DNA of 64,000 bases from assembly GCA_032718565.1 (NCBI GenBank), contig JAVGVS010000306.1, forward strand, positions 1 through 64,000. Reading direction: 5' to 3'. This DNA comes from Distichodus sexfasciatus. Taxonomy: Eukaryota; Chordata; Actinopteri; Characiformes; Distichodontidae. Below the pieces are notes generated by a model. That model had not been told where the DNA came from. It saw nothing but the letters and a program-made list of their open reading frames with translations, and made no database searches. Both the position numbers and the translations under genes were made by a program. Numbering within the stretch: the first letter of the stretch is position 1; the number at the start of each line of letters is the position of its first letter. Positions 1 to 11,900 of this stretch are shown one piece after another.

Positions 1-47
1 AATAATAATAATAATAATAATAATAGTTGTAGTAGTAGTAGTAGTAA
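1..47. repeat. Trinucleotide microsatellite (AAT)n followed by (TAG)n
   Basis: The window opens with AAT units that pass into AGT/TAG units, all inside adcy3 intron 1. It is a simple repeat and probably continues beyond the left edge. Confidence 0.9.
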
Positions 48-1682
48 ACCCTGGTATTTTCTATTTTTATTCATGAATGAAGGATTTATCATTTGAATTC
101 ATCCAGCATTTACATTGTAATTATTGTCTAGAATAAATCAGTATAATCCATAAAGTAGATGTCAACAACGTCACTTTAAAAATCACAGGGTTGCTTTAAT
201 GTCTCTGAACAGTTGGACTGCTGTGTGATTAATGTGGGAAATTTAATCCCAGATTTGTCCCTTATCTCCAGACTCCCCTGCAGTTATGCATTTCTAATCT
301 CTTGCGGGTTTTTTGTGCCGTGCCTCTTGGGGCTGTAGTTTGGAGTGAAAATGGTCATGTTGAATTAGGACCCTGAGGGACCAACACACACCTGGCTATC
401 TGGCCCTCGCGGCTCCCTCGTCATTAATCCAGAGATGGGGTTCTATTTCTTGTACATGTGCTAAAAAAGGTGTTCAAATTAAAATGTTCACAATTCACTC
501 TCAGATATCAATGTGCATTTGTTTTATGCATGAACACGTTTATGAGCTTTTGGGGGGGGTTTTTGGCCATCACAGAGTACAATGTAATGATGTGACCTCA
601 TGAACCCCTAAATATTACTGCACTTAAATATAACTCTATAACTGGTTGATTTTTCCCAAAAGCCATATTTCCTATTAAGCTTGTCACTTACAATGTTTAC
701 TGCTGTAATACAATGAAACCTCTGCGCTGTAATATGCATTATAGCAATAAAAGACCGGAGGTATTAACAAGATTGTACTTGTCATTTAGGGACCAGGATT
801 ACTGTAACTACTTTCAGATGAAGGGTCAGGCAAGCAAATTGTTGGTTATGAACTACTAAAAGAATAACAGACTATTAATTCATATTAAATTATGTCTGAA
901 AGTTCATAACTGTTTTTTTATGTCTCATTGGAATCATTATTACATTTACTGTGGAGGTTTATCTGATGTTTAGCCAATTCAACCATTATTGCATAAAAGA
1001 TTTTCTTTTCTTTGTTCGAGTCACAACGCCACAACATTCACTAAAGGACATTTTGAGAGCAAAATGACATCTAAGCGCTTTCTTATGTTTTGTCATTTTC
1101 GAGCACAGTTAAATTTCTTTATTTTAATGGCCGAATTTTAAGACATAAAATTTAAACACTGTGAACAAACTTTGTCCCTTTCCAACACTTGGCAAGGCCA
1201 CTGTCGTGTTAAAACCAACAAAGTGGCTTCAAAGACTGTGAATGTGTAAGTCTCTCAAGAGAGCCTGTGTTTTAGCCTGAATTGTTTTTTTTTTAAACAT
1301 AAGCTTTTATTTTCTGAGGCTTCATCACTAGTTGAATCAGACTTTGGTCATAGTCCCTTGAGGGCCTGTATGTGACGAAAAAAAGGGCACTGTGAGGAAA
1401 CGGAGCAATAGACAAGTCTTTATGACCAGATGTTTTCATGTCTGATGTTACGTGAGCGTCTGAAGCTTTGAACAAAGAGAATCTTTCTCAAGTTTACCGA
1501 GAAGCTCTTTGCCTGCTAGCCCTCAATTACTGAGAAGAACGAAAAAGAGACAACCCTATAGTGAGAAATATCTCACATAACAGAACTGTTTCAGTAACTG
1601 GAACTGTGGTCCAAAGAGGTCATTCATCTGCTCTTCTTGAGCTCGTTCTACCCCACTTCCTTTATATCCCCAAATTACTCAC
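48..1682 (-). other. adcy3: Intron following the first coding exon of adcy3
   Basis: This stretch lies just downstream, in gene orientation, of the splice donor bordering position 1683. It is AT-rich. I see no minus-strand segment resembling the next adcy3 exon and no full-length repeat, so that exon must lie left of the window. Confidence 0.6.
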
Positions 1683-2357
1683 CTGTCTTCCAAGGGCAGC
1701 CCCCTCAATGTCTTCTTGCTGTTGTTGAGCGATGGTGACGCCAAGCACCAAGGTGTGCACCCCACAGGACACGGTGGTGATGAGCACGATGGGCGTCAGC
1801 CGCAACGGCAGAGTCAAGAAGAAGGAAAAACTGAAGAAAGCCTGCCATCCCACTGTGTCACTGGCCTGGTGGAAGCGGGCAAAGTTCAGTCCCAGGTAAC
1901 AAAAGATCTGGGCTGCTATGAGTACCCATAGGGCGTAGGGTACCAGCCTCCGTGAAACACGCTCTGGCAGCAGGCCGTACCGGCACAGCAGGTAGAGTAG
2001 GACGTCCGCAGCAAACCCCACAGATGCCACCACCACGGAGGCCAGCTTGTCGCCGGTGTAAACCACTGCGCACATCACAATCACGTAGCAGTCGAAAAGG
2101 GCCGCAAACACCACCAGCACCAGCAGGGTCTCGTGCCGCTGCCTGCGAAAGTACGTCTGGTAGAGGTTTTCCAAAGAGTCTGGCGCAAAGGTGAGACGCA
2201 TGAAGCGAGGCAGGCACAGGCAGCAGCCTGAGCTTCGGACCGTCACCTCATGGGTGCGTCCCACCGCGTGGCCGGGGTCAGACGGCAGTGTGACGGAGCA
2301 GTCGGCGGAGTACTCAGCTGAGTACTCTGGCTCAGAAAAGGCCCGGTTCCGAGGCAT
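1683..2357 (-). CDS. adcy3: Adenylate cyclase type 3, first coding exon (partial gene)
   Basis: This exon encodes the N-terminal 225 residues of a membrane adenylate cyclase, which makes cAMP from ATP; ADCY3 is the isoform known from olfactory and primary cilia. The reading starts MPRNRAFSEPEYSAEYSAD, close to mammalian ADCY3, and continues through a cytosolic region with CLCLPRFMRLTF. Hydrophobic segments follow from about residue 77 onward (LLVLVVFAALFDCYVIV, then VASVGFAADVLLYLL, LWVLIAAQIFCYLGLNF and a final long pair), making up most of the first six-helix domain. The frame ends in phase 0 at Gln225, where the minus strand reads CAG followed by the donor GTGAGT. Both catalytic C1/C2 domains lie outside the window. 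The start ATG is the one homologous to the vertebrate start. The adjoining six codons before the in-frame stop are intron read-through. The neighbouring gene preb is divergent. Confidence 0.95.
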
Positions 2358-2620
2358 TTCAAGAGGTGTTATTATTCAGAAGAAAGGTAAAAGAATTTTC
2401 GTCGTCCCTGTAGCTCTTTGTGTGAGAAGATCTCTAAAAGTACATTGTGCTTGCTTGTCCAGTACCCTCTAAAACTCCTGCGTCAACAAGCGTTTGACCT
2501 GAGGTGTACATGTGATGACCAGATTTAAAATAATCTCCTGATTGTCATGACTTGCACTTCCAGAAAACATCAAACTAGACATCTAACACACATTTCATTT
2601 TTAGTCTGACACTAACCAGG
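2358..2620 (-). other. adcy3: Presumed adcy3 5' untranslated region and upstream sequence
   Basis: Sequence immediately before the adcy3 start codon. It contains no convincing 3' splice site with a polypyrimidine tract, so I cannot say whether the 5' UTR is spliced or where transcription starts. Confidence 0.3.
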
Positions 2621-2629
2621 ACGTCACTT

Positions 2630-3125
2630 GAACGGCTTGGAAACTTTCCTCAGTGGTAGAGCACTCTGTTATGGTCGTGGGTTCAGATCTGGTGGACTGG
2701 TTGCAGGATACTTGATTATGGAACTAGAGGTTGTGGGTTCGAGTCCAGCGGTAGGATCCACTGTTACATACCAAAAGGTCAGACTAGGAGCCTGCTATCC
2801 TAATAGTATACTAGATTATTCTGGTGACCTAGTGGCAGGATACTTCAAAGACCAAGACCAAGAGATGGCAGGTTCAAGCCTGGTGGTCTGGTGGTAGGAT
2901 ATTCGATTACAAACCAAGAGGTCGCAGGTTGGTTTGGCTCTATTCTACCTCCAGTACAGATTTTGTGGGTTCAAGCTCCGAGGCCTACTAAATTGTTTAC
3001 CCGGTTCAAGCCTGAGTATATCCTACCTACAGCACTATCACATTACGACCCTGAGCAAGGCCTTTAACCCTTTAAAGTCGCTGTCCCTGTAATTATGAAA
3101 CATCTGCTAAATTCTGTAAATGTAA
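2630..3125 (+). repeat. SINE family C relative with several tRNA-like heads in tandem
   Basis: Repeated tRNA-like promoter motifs lie in a row. A-box-like stretches occur near 2641, 2686, 2829 and 2884, and B-box-like stretches near 2665, 2732 (GGGTTCGAGTCC, a full B-box match), 2870 and 2927. The 3' part (CCCTGAGCAAGGCC..., then ATCTGCTAAATTCTGTAAATG) is the tail of the SINE here called family C. It is a dispersed repeat and not a set of tRNA genes: no cloverleaf can be closed. Confidence 0.7.
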
Positions 3126-4437
3126 AAATCTAATGCTTTGGCAGTTGAAATGTCACTACAGAAAAGACACACATAAATGCTTTTATCGGTCAGAATTGTG
3201 CAAAGAGAGGCTCAGCATGGCCACAACACGTACAGGCTTTAAAAAACCCAGTTAAATCAGCTCTGGCCCTATTAGCATCGTTGTTTACATATCGCTTTCT
3301 CTCTATGTCTCCTGCCCAGGAGCCAGTCGAGGTCGCCACCATCGTTCATTCCAGGTTTCCATGGTGAACCCTCGCATGGACAATGGGTCCAGGATTCGGG
3401 AAGGAAGCGATGCGATTATAGAAACAGATTTTCTATCACATCTAACACGACATGCTAGTGTCGAAATCAAATTAGACCCAAAGTGCCTGACAGAAAAACA
3501 ACAGCAGACCTCAGGAGCGTCGCTTAAAAGGCTCATCAAATACACGTCGTCAAAAGAGGCATTCGTAATTGGTACCAACGCCGTATTTCGTTCCTTCTTT
3601 TTATTCGAACCATATGAACATTTCACACGTTCGTATTCATCTTGTTATTCGTCCATCAGGGCGCCAAAAAAAAAAATCACAGTCCAGGGTGAAAGAGAGG
3701 AAAATAAGGGAAGGCTGACAGGAAATACATGTTGCGCTTCCCAGCACAGAAAGACAACGTGTTTCCCATGAAACATGTAAATACGGATTGTCAAAGCCAA
3801 CGTTTAAAACGAGTTCCTGTCATCCGGCATGTTGAAGGCTAACGTTACACATCGTGCCATTTGTAGGTGACGATCCTGTAAAACGTGCAACAGTCACTAT
3901 AATTGCTGTTACGACGATTGCTGCTGCATTCTGGAGCCCAAAACTGAAAATTTGCAACCCTTGAGAGCAGCAAGAGAATAAAAACAACACCGACAATAAT
4001 ACTTTCTCCTGTTTTGTTCACGGAAATGTAACGCAGCCTCGGTCACGGCGGCTTTCGACGGGATCTAACGTTAACACGGGTTCCACGACGTGAGAAAAAT
4101 CAAAAAGACTCGCGTCCGCTTGGATTCAACTCTGTCCGGATGGTCATCGCTTATTATTCTGCCGCTAAATGGAAAAAAAAAACAAAAAAAACACAATATA
4201 TAAATCCCAGATGCTGTAGAAAAAAAATCATCCGCAGAACAGTCAGAAACAATACAGCCAGTCCGTTCAAATCCAGCCAACGTCTAGTATTCGGAAGTGA
4301 TCCCGCTTTCACCAATAAAAGTCACGGCGGATTGCGGCGTTATGGTTTGCGAGGATCTGTCTTTATATACACCTCGCTAGTCTGTATAAAGGGCTGTTAA
4401 TTTGCTTGCGGGAAATCCCTGCTTTACACAGAGAATG
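3126..4437. other. Divergent intergenic DNA, possible adcy3 promoter region
   Basis: No recognisable coding or repeat content. A 136-codon plus-strand frame at 3361-3771 resembles no family I know. CpG dinucleotides are more frequent between about 3990 and 4370 than around it, which would fit a promoter for adcy3 (leftward), but no initiator, TATA box or UTR exon can be fixed. Confidence 0.25.

Positions 4438-4470
<33 letters not shown>
4438..4470. repeat. (CT)n microsatellite
   Basis: About 16 uninterrupted CT units in the adcy3/preb intergenic region. Confidence 0.95.
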
Positions 4471-4472
<2 letters not shown>

Positions 4473-4631
4473 TCAAGCCCTTCCCCTCATCCCCTTCTTC
4501 CCCCTCCTTTATCACAACACCTGACTCTTTCGAGCATTTTCCTGCGTTTTGAGAACATCAAAGAGATTGTACCAGATTACTGATCATAACTACTAAGGTC
4601 ACGCCATCACTTACATTTTGAAGGTTAGTTA

Positions 4632-4636
<5 letters not shown>

Positions 4637-4688
<52 letters not shown>
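4637..4688. repeat. (CT)n microsatellite, second array
   Basis: About 26 uninterrupted CT units, 170 bases from the first CT array. On the minus strand, the sense of adcy3, these are GA tracts. Confidence 0.95.
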
Positions 4689-4689
<1 letters not shown>

Positions 4690-6635
4690 ATTATCCATAT
4701 TTGTGAACTTCATGATCTCTGAGCACACTAAAAATGTTTTGTTTGATTTTTTTTTTTAATCCAAGTGACCAACATCATTGCCAAATAAAAAAATATCCCA
4801 TGTTTAGTCCACCTCATTTTTCATTAGAAGTCAAATAAGACAGTGTAGATAATATAATAATTTTAAATTCTCTCTTTTTATTACTGAATCAAATTGTTGA
4901 AATTGTGGTTATGGTAGGAACAACCTTCATGGTACTTTTTTGGTACCTGTTAACCTCTAAGTTAGCGACTAGAACGGATCTCAGTGCTAAACAAGATATC
5001 TTGACTAGAAAATTCCCCCTCACATGTATTGTTTAGGTCAGTATCACTCTATTTAAGCCAAATCAGAAGAGGAGTGTGCGCACATACACACACACACACA
5101 TACCAGTCGCAGTCCCGCACACACAATGCCTCAGACCGGATGCTTCCATTGACACCACCTCAGGCTCTTATTGATAATTCCACTGAAACCCTGTAATGAC
5201 CTAGTAATCAATGGCTGGACTGCTGACATTTATAAAGAAACAAACACATCAACTTTGCGTCATTCCTCCCCTGCAGTTCAGCAAAACACATCAGTCCCTG
5301 CCCAGCCACCAGCCATGAATCTGACATCACAAACATGCCCAAAGCCCTCTTATTACCGATTAATTTGACCGATGACCTGTCATTGCCTCAGTTTATCGAT
5401 ATACATGTAATTGATTTTGTTTTAGTGGATTGGGATATAGAAAGGACAGAGCAGAGGCAACTCTTAACTGAAGCATGTTCAGATGAAAAACAGATACAAA
5501 ATGACAAAGTGATAAAGTTGCAGTAGAGGTACTATTCTTATATAAGATGTCAAGACTGTCGTCAGTTCATACTTTCATATGAGTATTTGGTTGTAATAAT
5601 ATGTATAGAGCTACATGTAGGAGAAATAAGATTGTATTTTCATAATAATGACACGGCTATGAACTTTGTTCTGAGTACCAGGCCTAGTGGCAACAACACT
5701 TCATGAGGCAAAAGCATCTTAAGGCATAACAAAAATGTGGAGCAGAATCCATAGTTGGCTTACAGTTCCCCTACAATTCTGTCGCAAAATGATTGTGACT
5801 AAATCATGTCTGCTTAAAATTCTCCTGCTTTCTTTCACAACAATTTTAGTCCTGCATTCCCGCAGCCCTTCAATCCCATGCCATATCCTCCTACAATATC
5901 CAACAATTACATCCACATTTTGTCTCCTCAGGCAAAGTTTACTCACACATGTACCCTTAAATATTGCATTTGGCTCATTTAGCCAATTTGTCTCCTTGCA
6001 TACACTGAGTATTGAGTCTAATAGCCATTAAGTGTTTAGATTGTTCTAATGAGGCTTTAACTTTTATTTTGCCCATTTTACTTTGCAAGAAGTAAGCCAA
6101 ACGATGAGCCTAGAAATTTGAAGAGGATTGTGATGAATGATGGAAAGAGGCCTTCATTTGAGGAAATCAGCAATGAGAGAAGCAGGTCTTGATCTGTGAC
6201 CCCTAATCTATGGCTGTCCAAGGATTCAAGGATTTCAAGCACTATTGTCTTATCTACAAAGTATAATGGAATTTATCCATGTTCATCTGGTTTAAGATGC
6301 AATGTGAGGAAATCTAGCTTAGAAAGTGATTTGTTTCTACAAGTTGTAAAACAAAAAAAACAATGCCGATAGTGTGATTGACAAAGAATGTTGACGGTTC
6401 CAAATAAATTAGATTTATTTACTTCAAATACTGTAAAGCACATGACACGTCTTCATCCTCAGTCTAGCAGTGATTCAGAAACAAATGATTCACGAATTCT
6501 AACGTTAAAATTAGCTCCATGTTAGTACGTATAGACAGGACTTATTTCTGTCCTGAGTTCATTTATTGAAGTATCTTGAAGAGTTACAAAATGCCGATTT
6601 TACAAAAGGGGTCGATACTTCGGAGTTACTTGTAA
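4689..6635. other. Intergenic DNA without recognised genes
   Basis: AT-rich sequence with a short CA run near 5087-5101. Short frames in this stretch have no family resemblance. I see nothing else to annotate. Confidence 0.4.
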
Positions 6636-6775
6636 TTGAGGAAATCAATTCCGTGTGGAATCGAGGAGTCGACTCTTTTTAGAATGAAGGAATTAATTAT
6701 CTTCGGAATCGAGGAGTGGACTCTTTTGCAATTAATGAATCGATTCTCTTCGGAATCGACTCTCAAACCTTGTAA
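6636..6775. repeat. Short tandem/inverted repeat with GAGTCGACTC-type cores
   Basis: Three degenerate units contain GGAATCGAGGAGTCGACTC-like motifs about 55 bases apart (near 6657, 6705 and 6753), mixed with the reverse form GGAATCGACTC. It resembles dispersed fish repeats built on this palindrome; the class is unknown. Confidence 0.5.
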
Positions 6776-7129
6776 AAACTCGGTTTTCAGCTATGCAGAA
6801 TATTTAATAAGGGTTCTACGTATAGAAAATGGTTTCTGTTAATTATTTTGCGTTCTCAGTAGTAGAATATTCCGATGGTCTGAACGAGTTTATCTTTCAC
6901 ACAAATCTACAAATAGCACGTTTTGATCGACCAAATAAGATTATCAAAAGTAATTTCAGAACCGGGGCAATTGTTAATAGAAAAACAACGGGTGACTTGT
7001 ATTGAACTTGTTATCGACTACTCCTTGGTTAAATGGGCACAATGTTTTTTAGTCCAAACTCTTAAAAGATGTAGTAACAAATTCACATACAACATTGACA
7101 GCAAAACGTAAACATTTCGTCATAAGCAT

Positions 7130-7272
7130 CTACTACGTATTATTCGGTAGTATTTTCGTCCCGGGCTGCGCCTTTATTACACACGTTACGGCTGACGCAG
7201 AGCTGGACGTAACGAACCAAAGCCTGACGTACAAACACAAGCAGATAATGCACTGCTGACGTGTAGGTAAGG
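7130..7272 (+). promoter_or_regulatory. preb: Candidate preb promoter / untranslated first exon
   Basis: The stretch has several ACGT-centred sites: TGACGC at 7193, GGACGTAACG near 7206, TGACGT at 7225 and TGACGTG at 7257. The last matches the core bound by ATF6/XBP1-type factors. A possible donor, TAG|GTAAGG, follows at 7266/7267. preb needs an upstream untranslated exon because its first coding exon begins at a 3' splice site (8818/8819). This assignment is inference only. Confidence 0.2.
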
Positions 7273-8243
7273 AAATGAGCGGATATTCATGCGTTTTATT
7301 TGTAGTTCTTTGTTCTAAGTCGGTGATGGGACATGTTGTTTTCACATCTTGCTTTTATATATAAATGATTGAATGGAAATGAGGACATAGAATGAATTTG
7401 CTTTTCCAGCGTTAGCTCGCCGGTTCCCAGTCTGCACGATCACGCACATTAGCCTGCTAGCTGCTATCATGCTACAGTGCTTTTTACTTTAACAAATCAG
7501 TTTGTCTTTAAAGTAATTTAACTTGTGAAATTGGATTCTAAACACAAAACGCCTACAGTAAGGTAAATTACAGTTTCCCCAGTACTGTCTGCCGTTATTC
7601 CCTTTTGCCAGTTAGCACTTTAGCTAGTTCCGGATGTAGGTTGTAGAATGGTGGAAACGCACTTCCATTCATTACACAAGATTCTTTATTCGCATACACA
7701 GTTAAACGAGTATGTCATGTACTGAAATGCACCCCGATTCCTCTCTAGGACTGTGCAAAGTAAAATAGAAATTAACAGATGAAGTTAAAATCAAAATCAA
7801 AAATGAAAAGAAAAACGTTTTTTCTAAATTGGTCATTTATACTATACACAGTAAACATTTTTAATTCAGTGTGCAGAAGAGCAATGTGTAATATGAGCAG
7901 AGCATACTTTCGCGTTCAAAATGTTCTCATAAGCATATTTAGTTCAGTATCATTACCATCTACCTGACACATTTCACCTTAAACGCAGTCATAGGGTAGT
8001 GATGTTTGGGCACAGAGAAGGATATAATATGATTATAATTATAAGTAATCATTATAATTCTTAGTAATTTAATAGCATGCTCAAAATATTTCAAAATATT
8101 CATTACACAACTAAAAGAAGGCACGCTTCACTTAACCACACTGTACTTTACCACTTTACTTTGCACTTTATTATTTGTCGTTGTGAACCCAGCACAGAAC
8201 ACCACAAACACATTTATGCTGTCCTCTACATTTATGCTGTCTG

Positions 8244-8600
8244 TGAAAGTGAGTGATTATTTGTCATTGTGAACACACCACATCACAGCACACAGTGCAC
8301 CACAACGAAATGTGACCTCTGCATTTGACCCATCCGTGAAGGAGCAGTGGGCAGCACAAGGGCAGCACCCAGGGAGCAGTGCTTGGGGACGGTACATTGC
8401 TCATGAGTACCTCAGTGGTAACTTTACCGGCCCTGGATTCGAACCCGGATTCGACCTTCTGATCACGGGGCGAACACCCTACCGTTACGCCACTGGGCAG
8501 CACCTGGGGAGCAATGCTTGGGGACGCTACCTTTACCATTCTGGGATACAAACCGGCAACCTTCTGATCACAGGGCAAGCTCCCTGTTACGCTACCAACA
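8244..8600 (-). repeat. SINE family A, one full copy fused to a partial second copy
   Basis: In reverse orientation this has a tRNA-like head with a B box (complement of GGATTCGAACCC at 8438), a body, and the tail that reads GTGAGTGATTATTTGTCA on the plus strand. After the end of the first copy (8500) a second partial copy starts at the shared GGGCAGCACC motif and repeats the body and head, so this is an internal tandem duplication or chimera. Confidence 0.85.
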
Positions 8601-8855
8601 AACTTAATATGATTGTTAATTTGTATTTTAGAATGAATCTTTATACATTTTACAGTTGTGCTTGTAGAACTGTGTATGAGACAAAAATCTTAAGGCAGTT
8701 CTCTGCAGTTCTGTAGGTCAGCAGTAGGCAACTGTGTCTCATTATATTCATTATTTTGTTCACTATTTCTCATAGTGTTTCTATATTTTTTTATTTTGGC
8801 CTCATCTTTTTCCAACAGCTATTTCCTGTCAGAGTTGAGTGATCTGCAGGGCAGC

Positions 8856-8990
8856 ATGGGCAAGCGAAAAGTCCCCGACTTGTACCGTGCCCCCTTTCCT
8901 CTCTACACGGTCAAAATCGACCCCAAAACTGGATTTGTCATTACTGCTGGAGGTGGTGGGGCTTCCAAAACTGGAATTAAGAATGGAGTG
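8856..8990 (+). CDS. preb: preb coding exon 1
   Basis: Encodes residues 1-45. The ATG at 8856 is chosen over the upstream ATG at 8775 because 8775 lies in the intron before the acceptor at 8818 and because MGKRK matches the mammalian MGRRR start. Donor GTG|GTGAGT, phase 0. Confidence 0.95.
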
Positions 8991-11900
8991 GTGAGTCTGG
9001 CTTAAAGTATCATTTAGTTTTTTTTGTGTGCCAAAGCATTGTGAATTTTTAATGAATTGCCACATGCCTTTCAACATTGTTCACAGCATTTCCTGAGTTT
9101 AGAGCTGGTTGGCAAACAGCACAGTGCCACTTTGCTTCACTCCCATGACACCGACACACGTGCCACCATGAACATGGTTCTGGGAGGAGACGTGATTGCG
9201 GCCGGGCAGGACGGCACCTGCAGCCTGATGCGCTTTAAACAGTGTGCTAAACCTAAAGAAGGACGTTCAAATGCTGCAAAGGCTGGTAAGTAGTAGGGCT
9301 GGACAATATGACCTCAAATCAACATCACAATTAATTGAACATTTTGCATTCGATTACGATTAATGAACGATTAGTTTGTTTTTGTAGTTGTTTTTTTGCC
9401 CATCTTAGGTCACCGTAAACAGTTACAGTTATACTGTAACATATGCTTAACTCTTAAAGCCGGGATCATTTGTTATTTAATTTATTTGTGTGTAAGAGTG
9501 CTTAATTGCTCGGCCCTAGTTAGTTGTGTGGATCAGCATTGCCATATTATTTTGTCCTGAAGGCCTCATTTTGGCAAAACCACTCTTGCTGCTGTATTAG
9601 CAGGATCTGGGGAGAAAGAAGGTGCCAGACGGCGAGCAGGAAAAAGCCAAGGACAAGGTGACGGCGAAGGCAACAACACTTCCAAAACGAAGAAGGACTC
9701 TCTGCAGGTTATGGTGGAGGAAATTGGGTCCGTGCAATCAGATTTCAGCGCTCAGGACCCGGTTCAGAAGTGTGTGCGTTTCAGCTCGGACATGACGCTC
9801 CTTGTAACAGGAGGGGCAGACGGTTATGTGAGGACGTGGGAGGTGAGCTCGCTTTCACGAGGCCCCGAGTCACTCGAGCTGATTGCTGTCCTCGTGGCTG
9901 CATATTAAAATCAGCCTTTTACTCTACTCTTTTTTTGCAGTATCCCTCCTTGAAGGAGAAGCTGAGCTTCAAAGCCCACCAAGATGAAATAGAGGATTTA
10001 GACATCAGCCCTGATAACAAGGTATTGACATGGTAATAGACGTCATGTATGCAGATGGCGTGTTCTTCAATAACCGATTATGAGATGCAAAATGAACAGG
10101 CGGTAAAAGTCGTGTTTTGGGGCTTTTCTTTTCCAGCACATCGTGACAGCGGGGCGAGATTTTGCATGTAGCGTGTGGAGTAGAGATCAGCTGTTGGTGG
10201 GGTTACGTTGGCCCGTAAACATGCCCCGTATCACAGAGAACATGTATCGCTACCATTCTTGTCGGTAAGTTGCCGGTGGTCTACAAAGACAAGTTACGTT
10301 AGAATCAGAATTAGTTTTATTGACCATTAAGACTAAAATGAAATCATTTTTATTTCAGTAGTAAAACTGGATTGCATGGATTTGATTAAACATTTCCCTC
10401 CAAAATAAATGACAGTAATCATTTAGTAAAAGTAAAGATAACGGTTAGGGAGTTGTGCCCACGATCGGAAGGTCTTTGGTTCAAGTCCCGGACAGGTAAA
10501 GGTACCACTGAGACACCCCTGAGCAAGCTGTCGTCCCCAAGCACTGCCCATGTCGGCTGCCCACTGTTCCTTCACGGATGGGTCAAATGCAGAAGTCACA
10601 TTTCATTGTGGTGCACTGTGTGCTGTGTTCACAATGACAAATTATCACACAATCTCACCTGTTGTTGTAGGGCTCCTCCAGAGGTGGGTTAGTCTGCGTC
10701 CAGTGATCCTTTCTGCTGAGCAGATGTTAAAATACACATCGGATGTTAAAACAGTTCTGCTTTCGCTAGTGCAGCTGATGCTGTTTTTTCCCTGCTGTTT
10801 ACAGGTTTGCTAAGGTCGAGGACCAAAAAGATGCATTAAGACTGTACACTGTCCACATTCCTCACAAACGAGAGCGCAGACCGCCTCCGTGCTACCTCAC
10901 CAAATGGGACGGGAAGAACTTCCTTCCTATGCTCATTAAACCGTGTGGCAGTGAAGTGATATCCAGTTTGACTGTGAGGTGAGATTTAGGTCTTCTCTTG
11001 GTTCTTTGTGTTTGTTGTGGCATCTTTTCTGACTTAATGTTTCAAATGTGTCTTATTATTTTTCACGTCTTTAGTGATTCTGGGACGTTTCTTGGCCTTG
11101 GCACAGTCACAGGATCAGTAGCCATCTATATTGCCTTCTCTCTGCAGGTACAGAACACTTGTATTAAGGTTGTCAAAAAATTTATATTCAGATTAATCAA
11201 TACTTAAAAAACGTATCGCATTAGATACTCATTTGCAACAGTTTCGATACCAACACTGCTTCATTTGAACACATTTCACACAGCACTGCTGTATTACAGT
11301 AATGCAGCAGTTACTGTATTTTTGCACTACATGCCAACTTGAAAATAGTGTCGTCATTGCTGTTATTGTTTGAATTGTTCTAATATTTTATTATAGTATA
11401 GTAAAGTATAATTTTTTTCAGTTTTTTTCAGTAGGATCAAAAATGGTATCAAGTATTTTCTTGAGTATCAGTATCGAGTTTGAACTTCGAGTATTGTGAC
11501 AACTCTAGTATGTTAGTAGTGTTGGTGAATGTTTAATCATTTGATCCTCATGCATTCACAAGTGTCTGTAGATTTAACATATCTTTTGTCTGCTTGTTTG
11601 CAGAAGTTGTACTACGTCCAAGAATCTCATGGCATTGTGGTGACGGATTTGGCCTTCCTGCCTGACGACCCCAAAAGCAAACCTATGAAGGGAGACAATG
11701 AAGTGGCCCTTTTGAGCGTGGCTGTGGACAGTCGTTGTCAGATGCACACAGTGGCCAACAGGAGTAAGTCCAGTTTGAGGTATTTTGTAGACATTTGGAG
11801 GTATTTTGCTAATTATCTGCTGTCAGGCCATGGACTGACTCACTTTTACAGTGGAAATATATCACTCCATGGCCTGACAGCACATAATTATTGCGGATAA

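Noticed and set aside
1858..2217. 119-codon minus-strand frame, and plus-strand frames at 1716-2472
   Set aside because: They overlap the adcy3 exon in other frames and are shadows of it.
2628..2897. Possible cluster of tRNA genes
   Set aside because: B-box-like motifs are present but no acceptor stem or cloverleaf closes and the 3' part is a SINE tail.
3361..3771. 136-codon plus-strand frame in the adcy3/preb intergenic region
   Set aside because: No family resemblance, no signs of splicing or a conserved start; length is possible by chance in 64 kb.
8264..8716. Opposed frames of 104 and 134 codons
   Set aside because: Both are SINE family A sequence.
8775..8855. Upstream in-frame ATG as preb start
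   Set aside because: It lies before the 3' splice site at 8818 and would add residues absent from the family.
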